A DNA stretch of 64,000 bases from Thermomonospora echinospora (GTDB lineage: Bacteria; Actinomycetota; Actinomycetes; Streptosporangiales; Streptosporangiaceae): positions 124,001 through 188,000 of the forward strand of contig NZ_FNVO01000011.1 in assembly GCF_900108175.1 (NCBI RefSeq), in the 5' to 3' direction. Position 1 is the stretch's first letter. The number at the start of each line of letters is the position of its first letter. The translations under genes were made by a program, and so were the position numbers. Below, piece after piece: positions 16,525 through 26,027 of the stretch. The notes under the pieces were generated by a model, which worked only from the letters and a program-made list of their open reading frames with translations, did not search any database and was not told where the DNA came from.

Positions 16525-16633
16525 CTAAAGACCCTGGGCGACGTCACGGTCCGCGTCGGCGGTCACCAACGCCCGCGAGCACGACGCGTCCGGCCGTTCT
16601 CGATGGGCTTCTCCAGTGTGTTCGAGGGGGTGT

Positions 16634-17293
16634 TCAGGCGGTGGCCGGCTCGTTTCCGGCGCTCCACAGGTCCAGCCCGGCGTAGGCGGACCGCCATTCG
16701 TCCCGGTAGGCGGTGCGGATGGATTCCGGTAGGCGGGCGAGGATGGCGGCGGCGGCCTCCTCGTTCGCGTCGTCCAGCACCCACGGCAGGTAGCGGGGCG
16801 CCGCGGTGCCGATCCGGTCGCGGTGGACCGCGCCGAAGTGCTGCCACTGCTGTTCGGTCAGGGTGGCGTCGATCAGCGGCAGTCCTTCGCTCTCCTCGTG
16901 CCCGAGGTGCTCGCCCAGCGTGACGGCCAGGGCGTCGGTCAGGTCGCCGAGCCGCTCCGGCCCGTGGTCGCGGTCGGTCAGGGCCGTGTCGACGGCGTTC
17001 AGCAGCGGGTCGATGGCGGCGTGCTCGGCCTCCATCGCCTCCAGCAGGGCCAGGCCGTCCGGCCGGTCGGCCAGGGCCTGCCGCATCACCGGCCACAGCG
17101 CGTCGTCCTCGGACGTGTGGTGCACGCGCAGGTACGTCTTGAACATCTCCCAGCCGGCGGCGGTGCGTAGCACCCGCCGGGGGTCGTCGTCCGTGCGCGC
17201 GGTGATCCGCGCGATGCGCTCCAGGTCGCGCCGGAAGGCGTTGTGGACGGCGACCATCATCCGCATGTCGAGCCGGTAGGTCCTGTCGCTCAT
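16634..17293 (-). CDS. Hemerythrin-like HHE-domain protein
   Basis: 219 residues. The four-helix HHE pattern is complete: VAVHNAFRRDL, YLRVHHTSEDDALWP, MEAEHAAIDPLL and LGEHLGHEESEGLPLID. These supply the His and Glu ligands of a di-iron centre. Such proteins bind O2 or NO or sense redox state. The C-terminal 60 residues are an extension without a motif I know. The start has GGAAG 6 nt upstream. It is divergent from a tandem MarR gene, and the A/T-rich gap 17294-17418 probably holds both promoters. Confidence 0.85.
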   Translation of the reverse strand: MSDRTYRLDMRMMVAVHNAFRRDLERIARITARTDDDPRRVLRTAAGWEMFKTYLRVHHTSEDDALWPVMRQALADRPDGLALLEAMEAEHAAIDPLLNAVDTALTDRDHGPERLGDLTDALAVTLGEHLGHEESEGLPLIDATLTEQQWQHFGAVHRDRIGTAAPRYLPWVLDDANEEAAAAILARLPESIRTAYRDEWRSAYAGLDLWSAGNEPATA

Positions 17294-17418
17294 GCTCGCT
17301 TCCTCTCCGCTTCGGGGACCCTCACGCTAACCGTGCACATGCTAAATCGTCAACATCCCAACTAATAACCTGCTTAACCATCAATCCTGGGAGTACCCTT
17401 ACCCCAGGAGGTGGACCG

Positions 17419-18306
17419 GTGGGTCAGCGGGACGTCGGGGAGCCGGGGAAGGCGGACCTGGGCACGGCGCTGCGCGCCTCTCCCGGCTACCTGCTGCGCC
17501 GGGTGTTCGTGCTGTTCACCGGCGAGGCGATGCGGGACGGCCCGCACTCGCGCGACTTCGTCGTGCTGGACGTGCTCGCCGACCAGGACGCCACCTCCCA
17601 GCAGGAGCTGGCCGAACGGCTCGGCATCAACCGGACGATCATGGTGCGGCTGATCGACCGGCTGCAGGACGCCGGGTACGTGACACGGACCCGCAACCCC
17701 GCCAACCGCCGTACCCACGTGCTGTCGCTGACCGAGGACGGCCACGGGGCGCTGGACGAGATGCGCCGGGAGATGTCCGACCGCGACGCGCGGATCACCG
17801 CCCCGCTGACCCCGGACGAACGGCTCCGGCTGAACGAGCTGCTGAACGAACTGCTGCCCGAGCCGGGACGGCCGCCGGTCCAGAGCACCGAGTACCTGGT
17901 CGCCCAGGCGCACTACCGGCTGCGCCGGCTGGGCGACGGCCTGCTGGCCGACGTCGGCCTGCGGACCAGGCACTTCAGCCCGCTGGCGGCCCTCCAGCAA
18001 CTGGCCCCCTGCCCGCAGCAGCGACTCGCCGACGCCCTGGCGATCACCGAACCGGCCGCCGCCCAGGTGGTGGACGAGCTGGTCCAGGCCGGTCTGGTGG
18101 TACGGGGCCGGGATCCGCACGACCGCCGCCGCTACGCCCTGGAGCTCACCGACCTCGGCCGGCAACGGCTCCCCGTCGTCCACGACGCGGCACGACGACT
18201 GCGGGCCGAAGTGGTGGACCTCCTCGGCGCCGAGGCCGAGCAGGAGCTACGCGCCCTGCTGACCAAACTGCTCCCCACCGAGGACGACAGGCCGACCTCG
18301 GACTGA
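17419..18306 (+). CDS. Tandem MarR-domain transcriptional regulator
   Basis: 295 residues, twice the usual MarR length. The first domain (about 25-145) contains TSQQELAERLGINRTIMVRLIDRLQDAGYV and a wing NPANRRTHVLSLTEDG. The second (about 160-285) contains QQRLADALAITEPAAAQVVDELVQAGLV and the wing DPHDRRRYALELTDLG. One chain therefore carries both halves of a MarR dimer. AGGAGG (17406-17411) sets GTG 17419 as start. It is divergent from the hemerythrin gene, its likely target. Confidence 0.82.
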   Translation: MGQRDVGEPGKADLGTALRASPGYLLRRVFVLFTGEAMRDGPHSRDFVVLDVLADQDATSQQELAERLGINRTIMVRLIDRLQDAGYVTRTRNPANRRTHVLSLTEDGHGALDEMRREMSDRDARITAPLTPDERLRLNELLNELLPEPGRPPVQSTEYLVAQAHYRLRRLGDGLLADVGLRTRHFSPLAALQQLAPCPQQRLADALAITEPAAAQVVDELVQAGLVVRGRDPHDRRRYALELTDLGRQRLPVVHDAARRLRAEVVDLLGAEAEQELRALLTKLLPTEDDRPTSD

Positions 18307-18330
18307 GACCGTTCCCCGTCGGCGCGAGCG

Positions 18331-18349
18331 CTTGAACCTGCCGTTCAAG
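18331..18349. repeat. Perfect inverted repeat after the MarR gene
   Basis: CTTGAAC-N5-GTTCAAG lies 24 nt after the tandem MarR stop and 125 nt beyond the end of the convergent copper ATPase gene. It could be a terminator stem or a regulator site. No U-tract is present. Confidence 0.45.
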
Positions 18350-18473
18350 TTCGGCGTGCAGTGCGTGTCCGCCGCCTGCGGCTCCAGGCCCGGCCCTGGT
18401 GAGCGGACGATCCTGGCGCACCGCCGCCGTGGTCATGCGGGGCATGGCCACGGCGGCGGATTGCGGGCGGCGG

Positions 18474-20786
<2,313 letters not shown>

Positions 20787-20833
20787 CGTTCCTCCCGTGT
20801 GATCGTGCGGTGGTCGTTCATGGGTCCGCCCGC

Positions 20834-21784
20834 TCAGTGGCCGTGGGTGTGGCCGTGGCCGTCGTCCGCGGGTGCGGGTGCGGGCGCGGCGGGGATCTCG
20901 CCGTGGCCCGCGACCGCGGTGAACTCGGCGGTGCGGACCTTGCCACCATGCTGGAAGTCCAGGTACAGGCGGTACGCGCCGGAGCTGGGGACCTCGGCGT
21001 AGAAGGTGATCTGCGGGCCGGGCCTGGTCCTGCCGTCGCCGGGCGACCCGTCCGGGTGGACGTGCAGGTAGGCCAGGTCGCCGCTGCGCAACGCCACCAG
21101 ATGGCCGTAAGCCTCCAGGTAGGGCTCCAGGTCGGTGACGGGCCTGCCGTCCTTGTGCACCGTGAGCGTCAGCTTGCTGGTCCGTCCCGGGACGAGCGTG
21201 CCCTCCAGCTTCACCTCGTAACCGTCCACCCGGGCGGTCTGTTCCGCCTTGGGCAGGGCCTCCGGCCGGTAGTCGCCGGGGGCGGTGACGTCCACGCCCA
21301 GGGTGAGCTGGCGGGCGGCGCCCTCGGGCTGGACGTCGGTGAACATTCGGTAGGCGCCCGGGTCGGGCAGGGTCAGCGGGATCGACCATACCCCCGCCCC
21401 GTTCTCGGTGGGGTGCAGGTGCTGGAAGCCCGACAGGTCCCGGCGGACCACGATCAGGTGCAGCTTCTTGCCGTGGAGGGTGGCGAAGCGGGTGACCGGT
21501 CGGCCGTCCCGCCCGTTGACGGTGAACGTGAAGTCGGTCTTCTCGCCCGCCGGCACGGTGACCGACCGCGGGACCAGCGTGTAGCCGTCCTGGGTGACCT
21601 GCAGTCCGCCGCTGATCGGACCGGCGGGGGCGGTGGCGGGGGTGCCGTGCGCGCCGTGTCCGTCGGAGGCCTTCGCCTCGGTCTTCGCGGTGGCGGGGCC
21701 GGCGACGTCGCCGACCCCGACCGCCCCCGCGAAGACCGCGGCCAGGCCGAGGACGTAGGCCCCCAGCTTGGTCGGGGTGTTCAT
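20834..21784 (-). CDS. Secreted protein of the copper operon (His-rich ends)
   Basis: 316 residues. An N-terminal hydrophobic segment (about 8-25) is a signal peptide or anchor. A His-containing stretch (DGHGAHG, about 42-48) and the C-terminal [10 protein letters not shown] could bind copper. Between them are two beta domains with conserved [18 protein letters not shown] and [20 protein letters not shown]. The paired HLHP/HVHP motifs occur in proteins encoded beside CopA in actinomycetes. An extracytoplasmic copper-binding or delivery role is likely but unproven. It starts 5 bp after copZ ends, so it is co-transcribed. Confidence 0.65.
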   Translation of the reverse strand: MNTPTKLGAYVLGLAAVFAGAVGVGDVAGPATAKTEAKASDGHGAHGTPATAPAGPISGGLQVTQDGYTLVPRSVTVPAGEKTDFTFTVNGRDGRPVTRFATLHGKKLHLIVVRRDLSGFQHLHPTENGAGVWSIPLTLPDPGAYRMFTDVQPEGAARQLTLGVDVTAPGDYRPEALPKAEQTARVDGYEVKLEGTLVPGRTSKLTLTVHKDGRPVTDLEPYLEAYGHLVALRSGDLAYLHVHPDGSPGDGRTRPGPQITFYAEVPSSGAYRLYLDFQHGGKVRTAEFTAVAGHGEIPAAPAPAPADDGHGHTHGH

Positions 21785-21788
21785 GGTT

Positions 21789-21995
21789 CTAGCCCTTCAG
21801 CTGATAACCGGCCTCCTCGACGGCGTCCCGCACGCGGGAGCCGTCGAGCGGACCGTCCGAGGTCACCGTCATGCGGCCGCTGTCCAGGTCGACCTCCACG
21901 CCGGTGACCCCGGGCACCTCGCCGACCTCCTCCTTGACCGACATCACGCAGTGGCCGCAGGTCATCCCAACGACGGTGTAGGTGCTGGTGCTCAT
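21789..21995 (-). CDS. copZ: Copper chaperone, HMA domain (CopZ-like)
   Basis: 68 residues, a single heavy-metal-associated domain. GMTCGHC at 10-16 supplies the two Cys ligands, followed by VKEEVGEVPGVTGVEVDL and the C-terminal EAGYQLKG. It carries Cu+ in the cytosol to CopA. GAGGAGG upstream sets ATG 21995. It is the first gene of the copper operon, just downstream of the CsoR-type operator at 22013-22029. Confidence 0.92.
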   Translation of the reverse strand: MSTSTYTVVGMTCGHCVMSVKEEVGEVPGVTGVEVDLDSGRMTVTSDGPLDGSRVRDAVEEAGYQLKG

Positions 21996-22012
21996 ACCGA
22001 ATCCTCCTCATA

Positions 22013-22029
22013 TTACCCCTAGGGGGTAT
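22013..22029. promoter_or_regulatory. CsoR-type copper operator
   Basis: On the minus strand the site reads ATACCCCCTAGGGGTAA, a near-palindrome TACCCC/GGGGTA centred on CTAG, as in known CsoR operators of actinomycetes. It lies 18 bp upstream of copZ. Copper-loaded CsoR would release the operon. No csoR gene is in the window. Related C-tracts (22069-22084 and around 22120) may be weaker sites. Confidence 0.75.
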
Positions 22030-22271
22030 CTGTGTCCGATGCTGCCACGCCCGGCCCGCCCCGGCAACCCCTACCCCCTACCCGTTTATGAGACATGCAT
22101 CATAGGTGGCCACATACCAGGTGGGGGTAACCGACCCTCCGGTGTACGCCTTCGGTGGGGGTGGGCCCGAAGCCGCGGGCCCCTGGCGTGGCCCGCGTCC
22201 GGTCGGGTGGACGGCGGATGGACGGTGGGCGGGCGGCGGCGGGGCGGTTTGGGCGAGCCGTTGCGAAGAAG

Positions 22272-22422
22272 TTATCCACAGGGTCATGGGATGCCGTGTT
22301 CCACGACGGGTCAGAGGTATGTCCGAGTTCATGCCGGTATACAGCTCGGGATCCCCGGGAATCCGGCCTCTCCCCACGTTATCCACAGGACTGTCCACAG
22401 TGATCCACAGGCATGTGGACAT
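22272..22422. promoter_or_regulatory. Cluster of DnaA-box-like sites
   Basis: Two exact TTATCCACA boxes (22272-22280 and 22379-22387) are joined by CTGTCCACA (22391-22399), TGATCCACA (22401-22409) and the reverse-strand ATGTCCACA (22414-22422). Four sites are thus packed into 44 bp. The actinobacterial DnaA box is TTGTCCACA or TTATCCACA. No dnaA, dnaN or AT-rich unwinding region lies nearby, so this is not oriC. It resembles a DnaA-titration or regulatory site upstream of the glycosylase gene. Confidence 0.6.
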
Positions 22423-22466
22423 CGGGTGTGCCGCTCACACACCGACTCCGTGCCGATACTTGAAGC

Positions 22467-23324
22467 ATGCCCGAGCTGCCCGAGGTCGAGGCGCTGGCGT
22501 CGTTCCTGCGCGAGCGCGCCGTCGGCCGTGCCGTCGCCCGTGTGGACGTCGTCGCGATCTCCGCGCTCAAGACCTACGACCCGCCGGTCACCGCACTCCA
22601 GGGCCTGACCGTCACCGGGGTCGCCCGGCACGGCACGTTCCTGGACGTGGACGTCGACGGCGTCCACCTCGTCGCGCACCTCGCCCACGCGGGCCGGCTG
22701 CGTTGGCAGGATCGGGTCCCGGCCCGGCCCGCCCGCCCTGGCGGCAGGAATCCGCTGGCGGTGCGCGTCCACCTCGACGACGGCTCCGGCTTCGACCTGA
22801 CCGAGACCGGCACCAGGAAGGGCCTGGCCGTCCACGTCGTCCGCGACCCCGCCGAGGTGCCGGGGATCACCGCGCTCGGCCCCGATCCGCTGGACCCCTC
22901 GTTCACCCCGCAGACCCTGCGCGGCATCGTGACCGGCCGCCGCACCCAGATCAAGGGCCTGCTCCGCGACCAGACGACGATCGCCGGAATCGGCGACGCC
23001 TACTCCGACGAGATCCTGCACACCGCCCGGACGTCCCCCTTCAAGCTCGCCGCCGCCCTTACCGACGAGGAGATCGAGACCCTCCACGAGGCCATCGTCG
23101 GGACTCTGCGTGAGGCCGTGGAACGCTCGGCGAGCACCGCCGAGCCAGGGGCCGAGGAAAGGACCGGCCTGCGCGTCCACGGCCGCACCGGCCAGGAGTG
23201 CCCGGTCTGCGGCGACACCATCCGCGAGGTGTCCTTCGCCGACGGCGCCCTGCAGTACTGCCCCACCTGCCAGACCGGCGGCAACCCCCTGGCCGACCGC
23301 CGCATGTCTCGCCTGCTCAAGTAA
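22467..23324 (+). CDS. Fpg/Nei-family DNA glycosylase
   Basis: 285 residues. It begins MPELPEVEALASFL, giving the catalytic Pro2 and Glu3. The middle has the H2TH region (GRRTQIKGLLRDQTTIAGIGDAYSDEILH, about 153-180). A four-Cys zinc finger closes the protein (CPVCGDTI...YCPTCQTGG, about 248-270). It excises oxidised bases and nicks the DNA. Whether it prefers 8-oxoguanine (Fpg) or oxidised pyrimidines (Nei) cannot be judged by eye. The DnaA-box cluster lies directly upstream. Confidence 0.9.
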   Translation: MPELPEVEALASFLRERAVGRAVARVDVVAISALKTYDPPVTALQGLTVTGVARHGTFLDVDVDGVHLVAHLAHAGRLRWQDRVPARPARPGGRNPLAVRVHLDDGSGFDLTETGTRKGLAVHVVRDPAEVPGITALGPDPLDPSFTPQTLRGIVTGRRTQIKGLLRDQTTIAGIGDAYSDEILHTARTSPFKLAAALTDEEIETLHEAIVGTLREAVERSASTAEPGAEERTGLRVHGRTGQECPVCGDTIREVSFADGALQYCPTCQTGGNPLADRRMSRLLK

Positions 23325-23366
23325 CAGGTGACAAGCGAGACAAGCGAGTCGAGTGACCCGGCCGGG

Positions 23367-23804
23367 TCAGGCCGGGTCGCCGAAGAGCGGCGCGACCTTC
23401 TCCCAGCGGTCGATCTCGCAGCCGTTGAGGCGGGTGAACCGGGCGTTCACCGGGGTGCCGCGCCAGGTGCCGGTGACGGTGGCGACCTGGTCACCCCCGT
23501 AGATCTCGGTGCAGATGGCGTCCTTGGGGACGGGCTTGAACGGGTCCTTGGCCTTGGCGAGGGCCTGGCAGGCGGCGGCGGCCCGCGGGTGCGTGCCGCC
23601 GGGCGGGTCGCAGGTGAGCGTCCACGTCTTGGGCGTGCCCTGGGGGGAGGGCCGGACCTCGACGGTCAGCCGGGTCTGGGCCGCCGGGGACAGCGTGCCG
23701 GACGGGGAACCGCCGCCGTTGTCCTCGGAGCCGCAGCCGGCCAGCGCGATGACGGCCAGGCAGGCGAGACCGGCCGTGGTGATGAGTGGCGTACGGTACG
23801 GCAT
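23367..23804 (-). CDS. SSI-like (subtilisin inhibitor-type) lipoprotein
   Basis: 145 residues. A lipobox IALAGC near residue 24 marks a lipoprotein. The remainder resembles the Streptomyces subtilisin inhibitor fold: TWTLTCDPPGGTHPRAAAAC, ALAKAKDPFKPVP and ICTEIYGGDQVATVTGTW, then the final NGCEIDRW. The four Cys fit its two disulfides. It would sit outside the membrane and may inhibit or bind secreted proteases. It is divergent from the rhodanese gene by 45 bp. Confidence 0.75.
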   Translation of the reverse strand: MPYRTPLITTAGLACLAVIALAGCGSEDNGGGSPSGTLSPAAQTRLTVEVRPSPQGTPKTWTLTCDPPGGTHPRAAAACQALAKAKDPFKPVPKDAICTEIYGGDQVATVTGTWRGTPVNARFTRLNGCEIDRWEKVAPLFGDPA

Positions 23805-23849
23805 GAGGATTCGACGCACGGGGGTCCGGCGGGGTTCCATGGGGGCGTG

Positions 23850-24185
23850 ATGTTTTTCGGGGAGGACGTGCCGTCCGCCAAGGTTGCGGACGTGCCGCAG
23901 GACGCCTATCTGCTCGACGTCCGCGAGCAGGACGAGTGGGACGCCGGTCATGCGCCGGCCGCCGTGCACATTCCGATGGGGCAGTTGGGCGACCGGGCCG
24001 GGGAGATCCCCCAGGACCGGGAGGTCTACGTGATCTGCCGGTCGGGGGTGCGCTCGGCCCAGGTGACGGTGGCGCTCAACAACGCGGGCTGGACGGCCAG
24101 GAACGTCGACGGCGGAATGCAGGAGTGGGCCGGCGCCGGCCGCCCCATGGTCGCCGAGTCCGGCCCCGGACCGTACGTCGCCTGA
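23850..24185 (+). CDS. Single-domain rhodanese-like protein
   Basis: 111 residues forming one rhodanese domain: YLLDVREQDEWDAGHAPAAVHIPMGQL (CH2A-like motif), then VICRSGVRSAQVTVALNNAGW, with the active-site Cys63 in a CRSGVR loop. Such proteins carry sulfane sulfur. A GTG directly before the ATG (23847) could also be used. The neighbouring TPP riboswitch is suggestive because thiamin synthesis needs sulfur transfer, but the two are not in one operon by any evidence here. Confidence 0.82.
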   Translation: MFFGEDVPSAKVADVPQDAYLLDVREQDEWDAGHAPAAVHIPMGQLGDRAGEIPQDREVYVICRSGVRSAQVTVALNNAGWTARNVDGGMQEWAGAGRPMVAESGPGPYVA

Positions 24186-24261
24186 CACGGCGGGGTGAAC
24201 CCGGCCGGGGGGCTGTACGGCGGTTTCATGCGGGTTGTACGATCTGGCCGACCTAACTGAA

Positions 24262-24356
24262 TCACCGCGGGAGCTCGGGCCTACCGGGCTGAGAGGGCGA
24301 CAGGACGGCGTCGCCGACCGCATGAACCTGTCCGGGTAATGCCGGCGTAGGGAGCG
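24262..24356 (+). ncRNA. TPP riboswitch (THI element)
   Basis: The conserved core is present: GGGAGCTCG at the 5' end, then GGGCTGAGAGGG (24287-24298), then GACCGCATGAACCTGTCCGG and TAATGCCGGCGTAGGGAG near the 3' end. The CTGAGA and ACCTG(A/T)CCGG-type elements bind the pyrimidine and pyrophosphate of thiamin pyrophosphate. The final GGGAG doubles as the Shine-Dalgarno of the GTG at 24363, so the control is probably on translation. Confidence 0.93.
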
Positions 24357-24362
24357 TGCCGC

Positions 24363-25742
24363 GTGAAGTCGGTCCTGCGTGCCTCCAGGGAGGCCGCGCC
24401 TCGTGACGAGGCTCCGTACACCCTCGACGAGCCGGCCCCGAAGGTGCTCGGCTTCTGGGACCAGAGCGCCTTCTGGGCCAACCTCGGGGTCAGCCTGTTC
24501 GCCTTCTCCGGCGCGTACACCGTGCTGGCGCCCGACGAGGACGGGGCGGCGCGGCTGCCGGTCACCGCGGGCATCGCCGCGATGGTTGTGGGCACCGTGC
24601 TGGGCGGGCTGATGCTCGGCCTGGCCGCGGTGCCCGGCGCGCGCACCGGGCGGCCCGCCATGGTGCTGCTGCGCGGCCTGTTCGGCGCGCGGCTGTCGTA
24701 CGTGCCGACCGCGCTCAACATCGTCCAGCTCATCGGCTGGGGGACGTTCGAGCTGATCGTGATCGCGGACGCGGCGCGGCAGTTGTACGACGGGGTGCCG
24801 CGCTGGGCGTACGCGGTGGCGGCCGGGCTGCTGACCACAGTGCTGGCGATCTGGCCGTTGGGATCGGTGCGGCTGCTGCGCCGGTACGTGACCGCCGCCG
24901 TGATGGTGGCGCTGGTCTACTTCTACGTCCAGTTGCTGCGCGAGCCGCTGCCGGACCTGGGGCTGGTGCCGGGGTCGGGGAGCGACGCGGCGTCCTGGAG
25001 CCTGTTCTGGGTCGGGGCGGACGCGGCGCTGGCGGTGTCGATCTCGTGGGTGCCGCTGGCCGCCGACTACACTCGGCACGCCCGCAGCGCGCGGGGCGCG
25101 TTCGGGGCGGCGACGGTCGCCTACGCGGTGACGCAGATCGTCGCCTACGTCCTGGGGCTGCTGGCGCTGGCGCTGGTGGCGGGGAACTCGGCGGAGGTCT
25201 ACTCGCCGTTCCTCGGGGTGACGCTGGGGGCGTGGTTCTTCGCGGTATTCGTGCTGCGGGAGGCCGACCAGTCGTTCGCCAACGTGTACTCCACGGCGGT
25301 ATCGATCCAGAACATCGTGCCCCGGGCCGACCGCCGGGTGCTGGCGGTGCTGCTGGGCGCGATGATCACTGGGCTGGCGCTGGTGCTGGACATGGGGGAC
25401 TACGCCGGTTTCCTGTCGCTGATCGGTTCGTTGTTCGTGCCCATGCTGGGGGTGCTGGCGGTCGACTTCTTCCTGGGCCGGGGACGGCGGGGCTGGGACC
25501 TGTCGGCGGCGGCCCCGCCCCGGTGGGGGATGATCGCCGCGTGGGCGCTGGGCTTCGTGGCGTACCAGCTGATCAATCCGGGGACGGTGGCCGGCTGGTC
25601 GGCGTGGTGGACGGATCTGCGGGACGCGCTCGGCTTCGCCCCGCAGACCTGGATGAGCGCCTCGCTGCTGTCGTTCCTGGTCGCAGGGCTGGCCGCCGGC
25701 GTCATCGGCCGGCTGCGGCCGGGGCGGGGCACGGTGGGCTGA
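24363..25742 (+). CDS. cytX: NCS1-family transporter, probable hydroxymethylpyrimidine importer (CytX-like)
   Basis: 459 residues and about 12 hydrophobic helices. The N-terminus has the NCS1 pattern (LGFWDQSAFWANLGVSLFAFSGAYTV). Mid-protein ADYTRHARSARGAFGA and the EADQSFANVYSTAVSIQNIVP segment are typical of purine/cytosine permeases. Control by a TPP riboswitch points to uptake of a thiamin precursor, as in CytX, rather than cytosine. It would feed the HMP salvage route together with TenA. The GTG start lies 9 nt after the riboswitch's GGGAG. Confidence 0.82.
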   Translation: MKSVLRASREAAPRDEAPYTLDEPAPKVLGFWDQSAFWANLGVSLFAFSGAYTVLAPDEDGAARLPVTAGIAAMVVGTVLGGLMLGLAAVPGARTGRPAMVLLRGLFGARLSYVPTALNIVQLIGWGTFELIVIADAARQLYDGVPRWAYAVAAGLLTTVLAIWPLGSVRLLRRYVTAAVMVALVYFYVQLLREPLPDLGLVPGSGSDAASWSLFWVGADAALAVSISWVPLAADYTRHARSARGAFGAATVAYAVTQIVAYVLGLLALALVAGNSAEVYSPFLGVTLGAWFFAVFVLREADQSFANVYSTAVSIQNIVPRADRRVLAVLLGAMITGLALVLDMGDYAGFLSLIGSLFVPMLGVLAVDFFLGRGRRGWDLSAAAPPRWGMIAAWALGFVAYQLINPGTVAGWSAWWTDLRDALGFAPQTWMSASLLSFLVAGLAAGVIGRLRPGRGTVG

Positions 25743-26027
25743 GGTCGAGCCCCGCCTGGTGGCAGGCCGCACCCGGCTCGGTAGAGTGCGGCGATTTCAC
25801 CGTTCGGGAGCGGGGTGGGACGTGCGGTACGGCACTCGTGCGGCCGGCCGGGGCTGGGCGGCGGCGCCGGGCTCGGACGGTGCCCGGCGGGGGCGGCCCA
25901 GGGGCGCCCAGGGTGGCGTTCCTGCAGTCACCAGGTCGCTGACGTGGGAATCTTTCCTCAGCGCCGACGCCGTCATGACGTCTTTCCTGGGGGCTTCCAC
26001 CGGCACGGTGGCAGGTCCGGTGGCACG
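25743..26027. other. Intergenic region without a supportable gene
   Basis: 285 bp between the transporter and the sensor kinase. Frames are open but no start with a Shine-Dalgarno leads to a recognisable protein. The promoter of the sensor kinase should be here. Confidence 0.4.

Noticed and set aside
22272-22422. The DnaA-box cluster considered as oriC
   Set aside because: Only about five boxes, no AT-rich unwinding element and no dnaA/dnaN next to it; actinomycete oriC has many more boxes.
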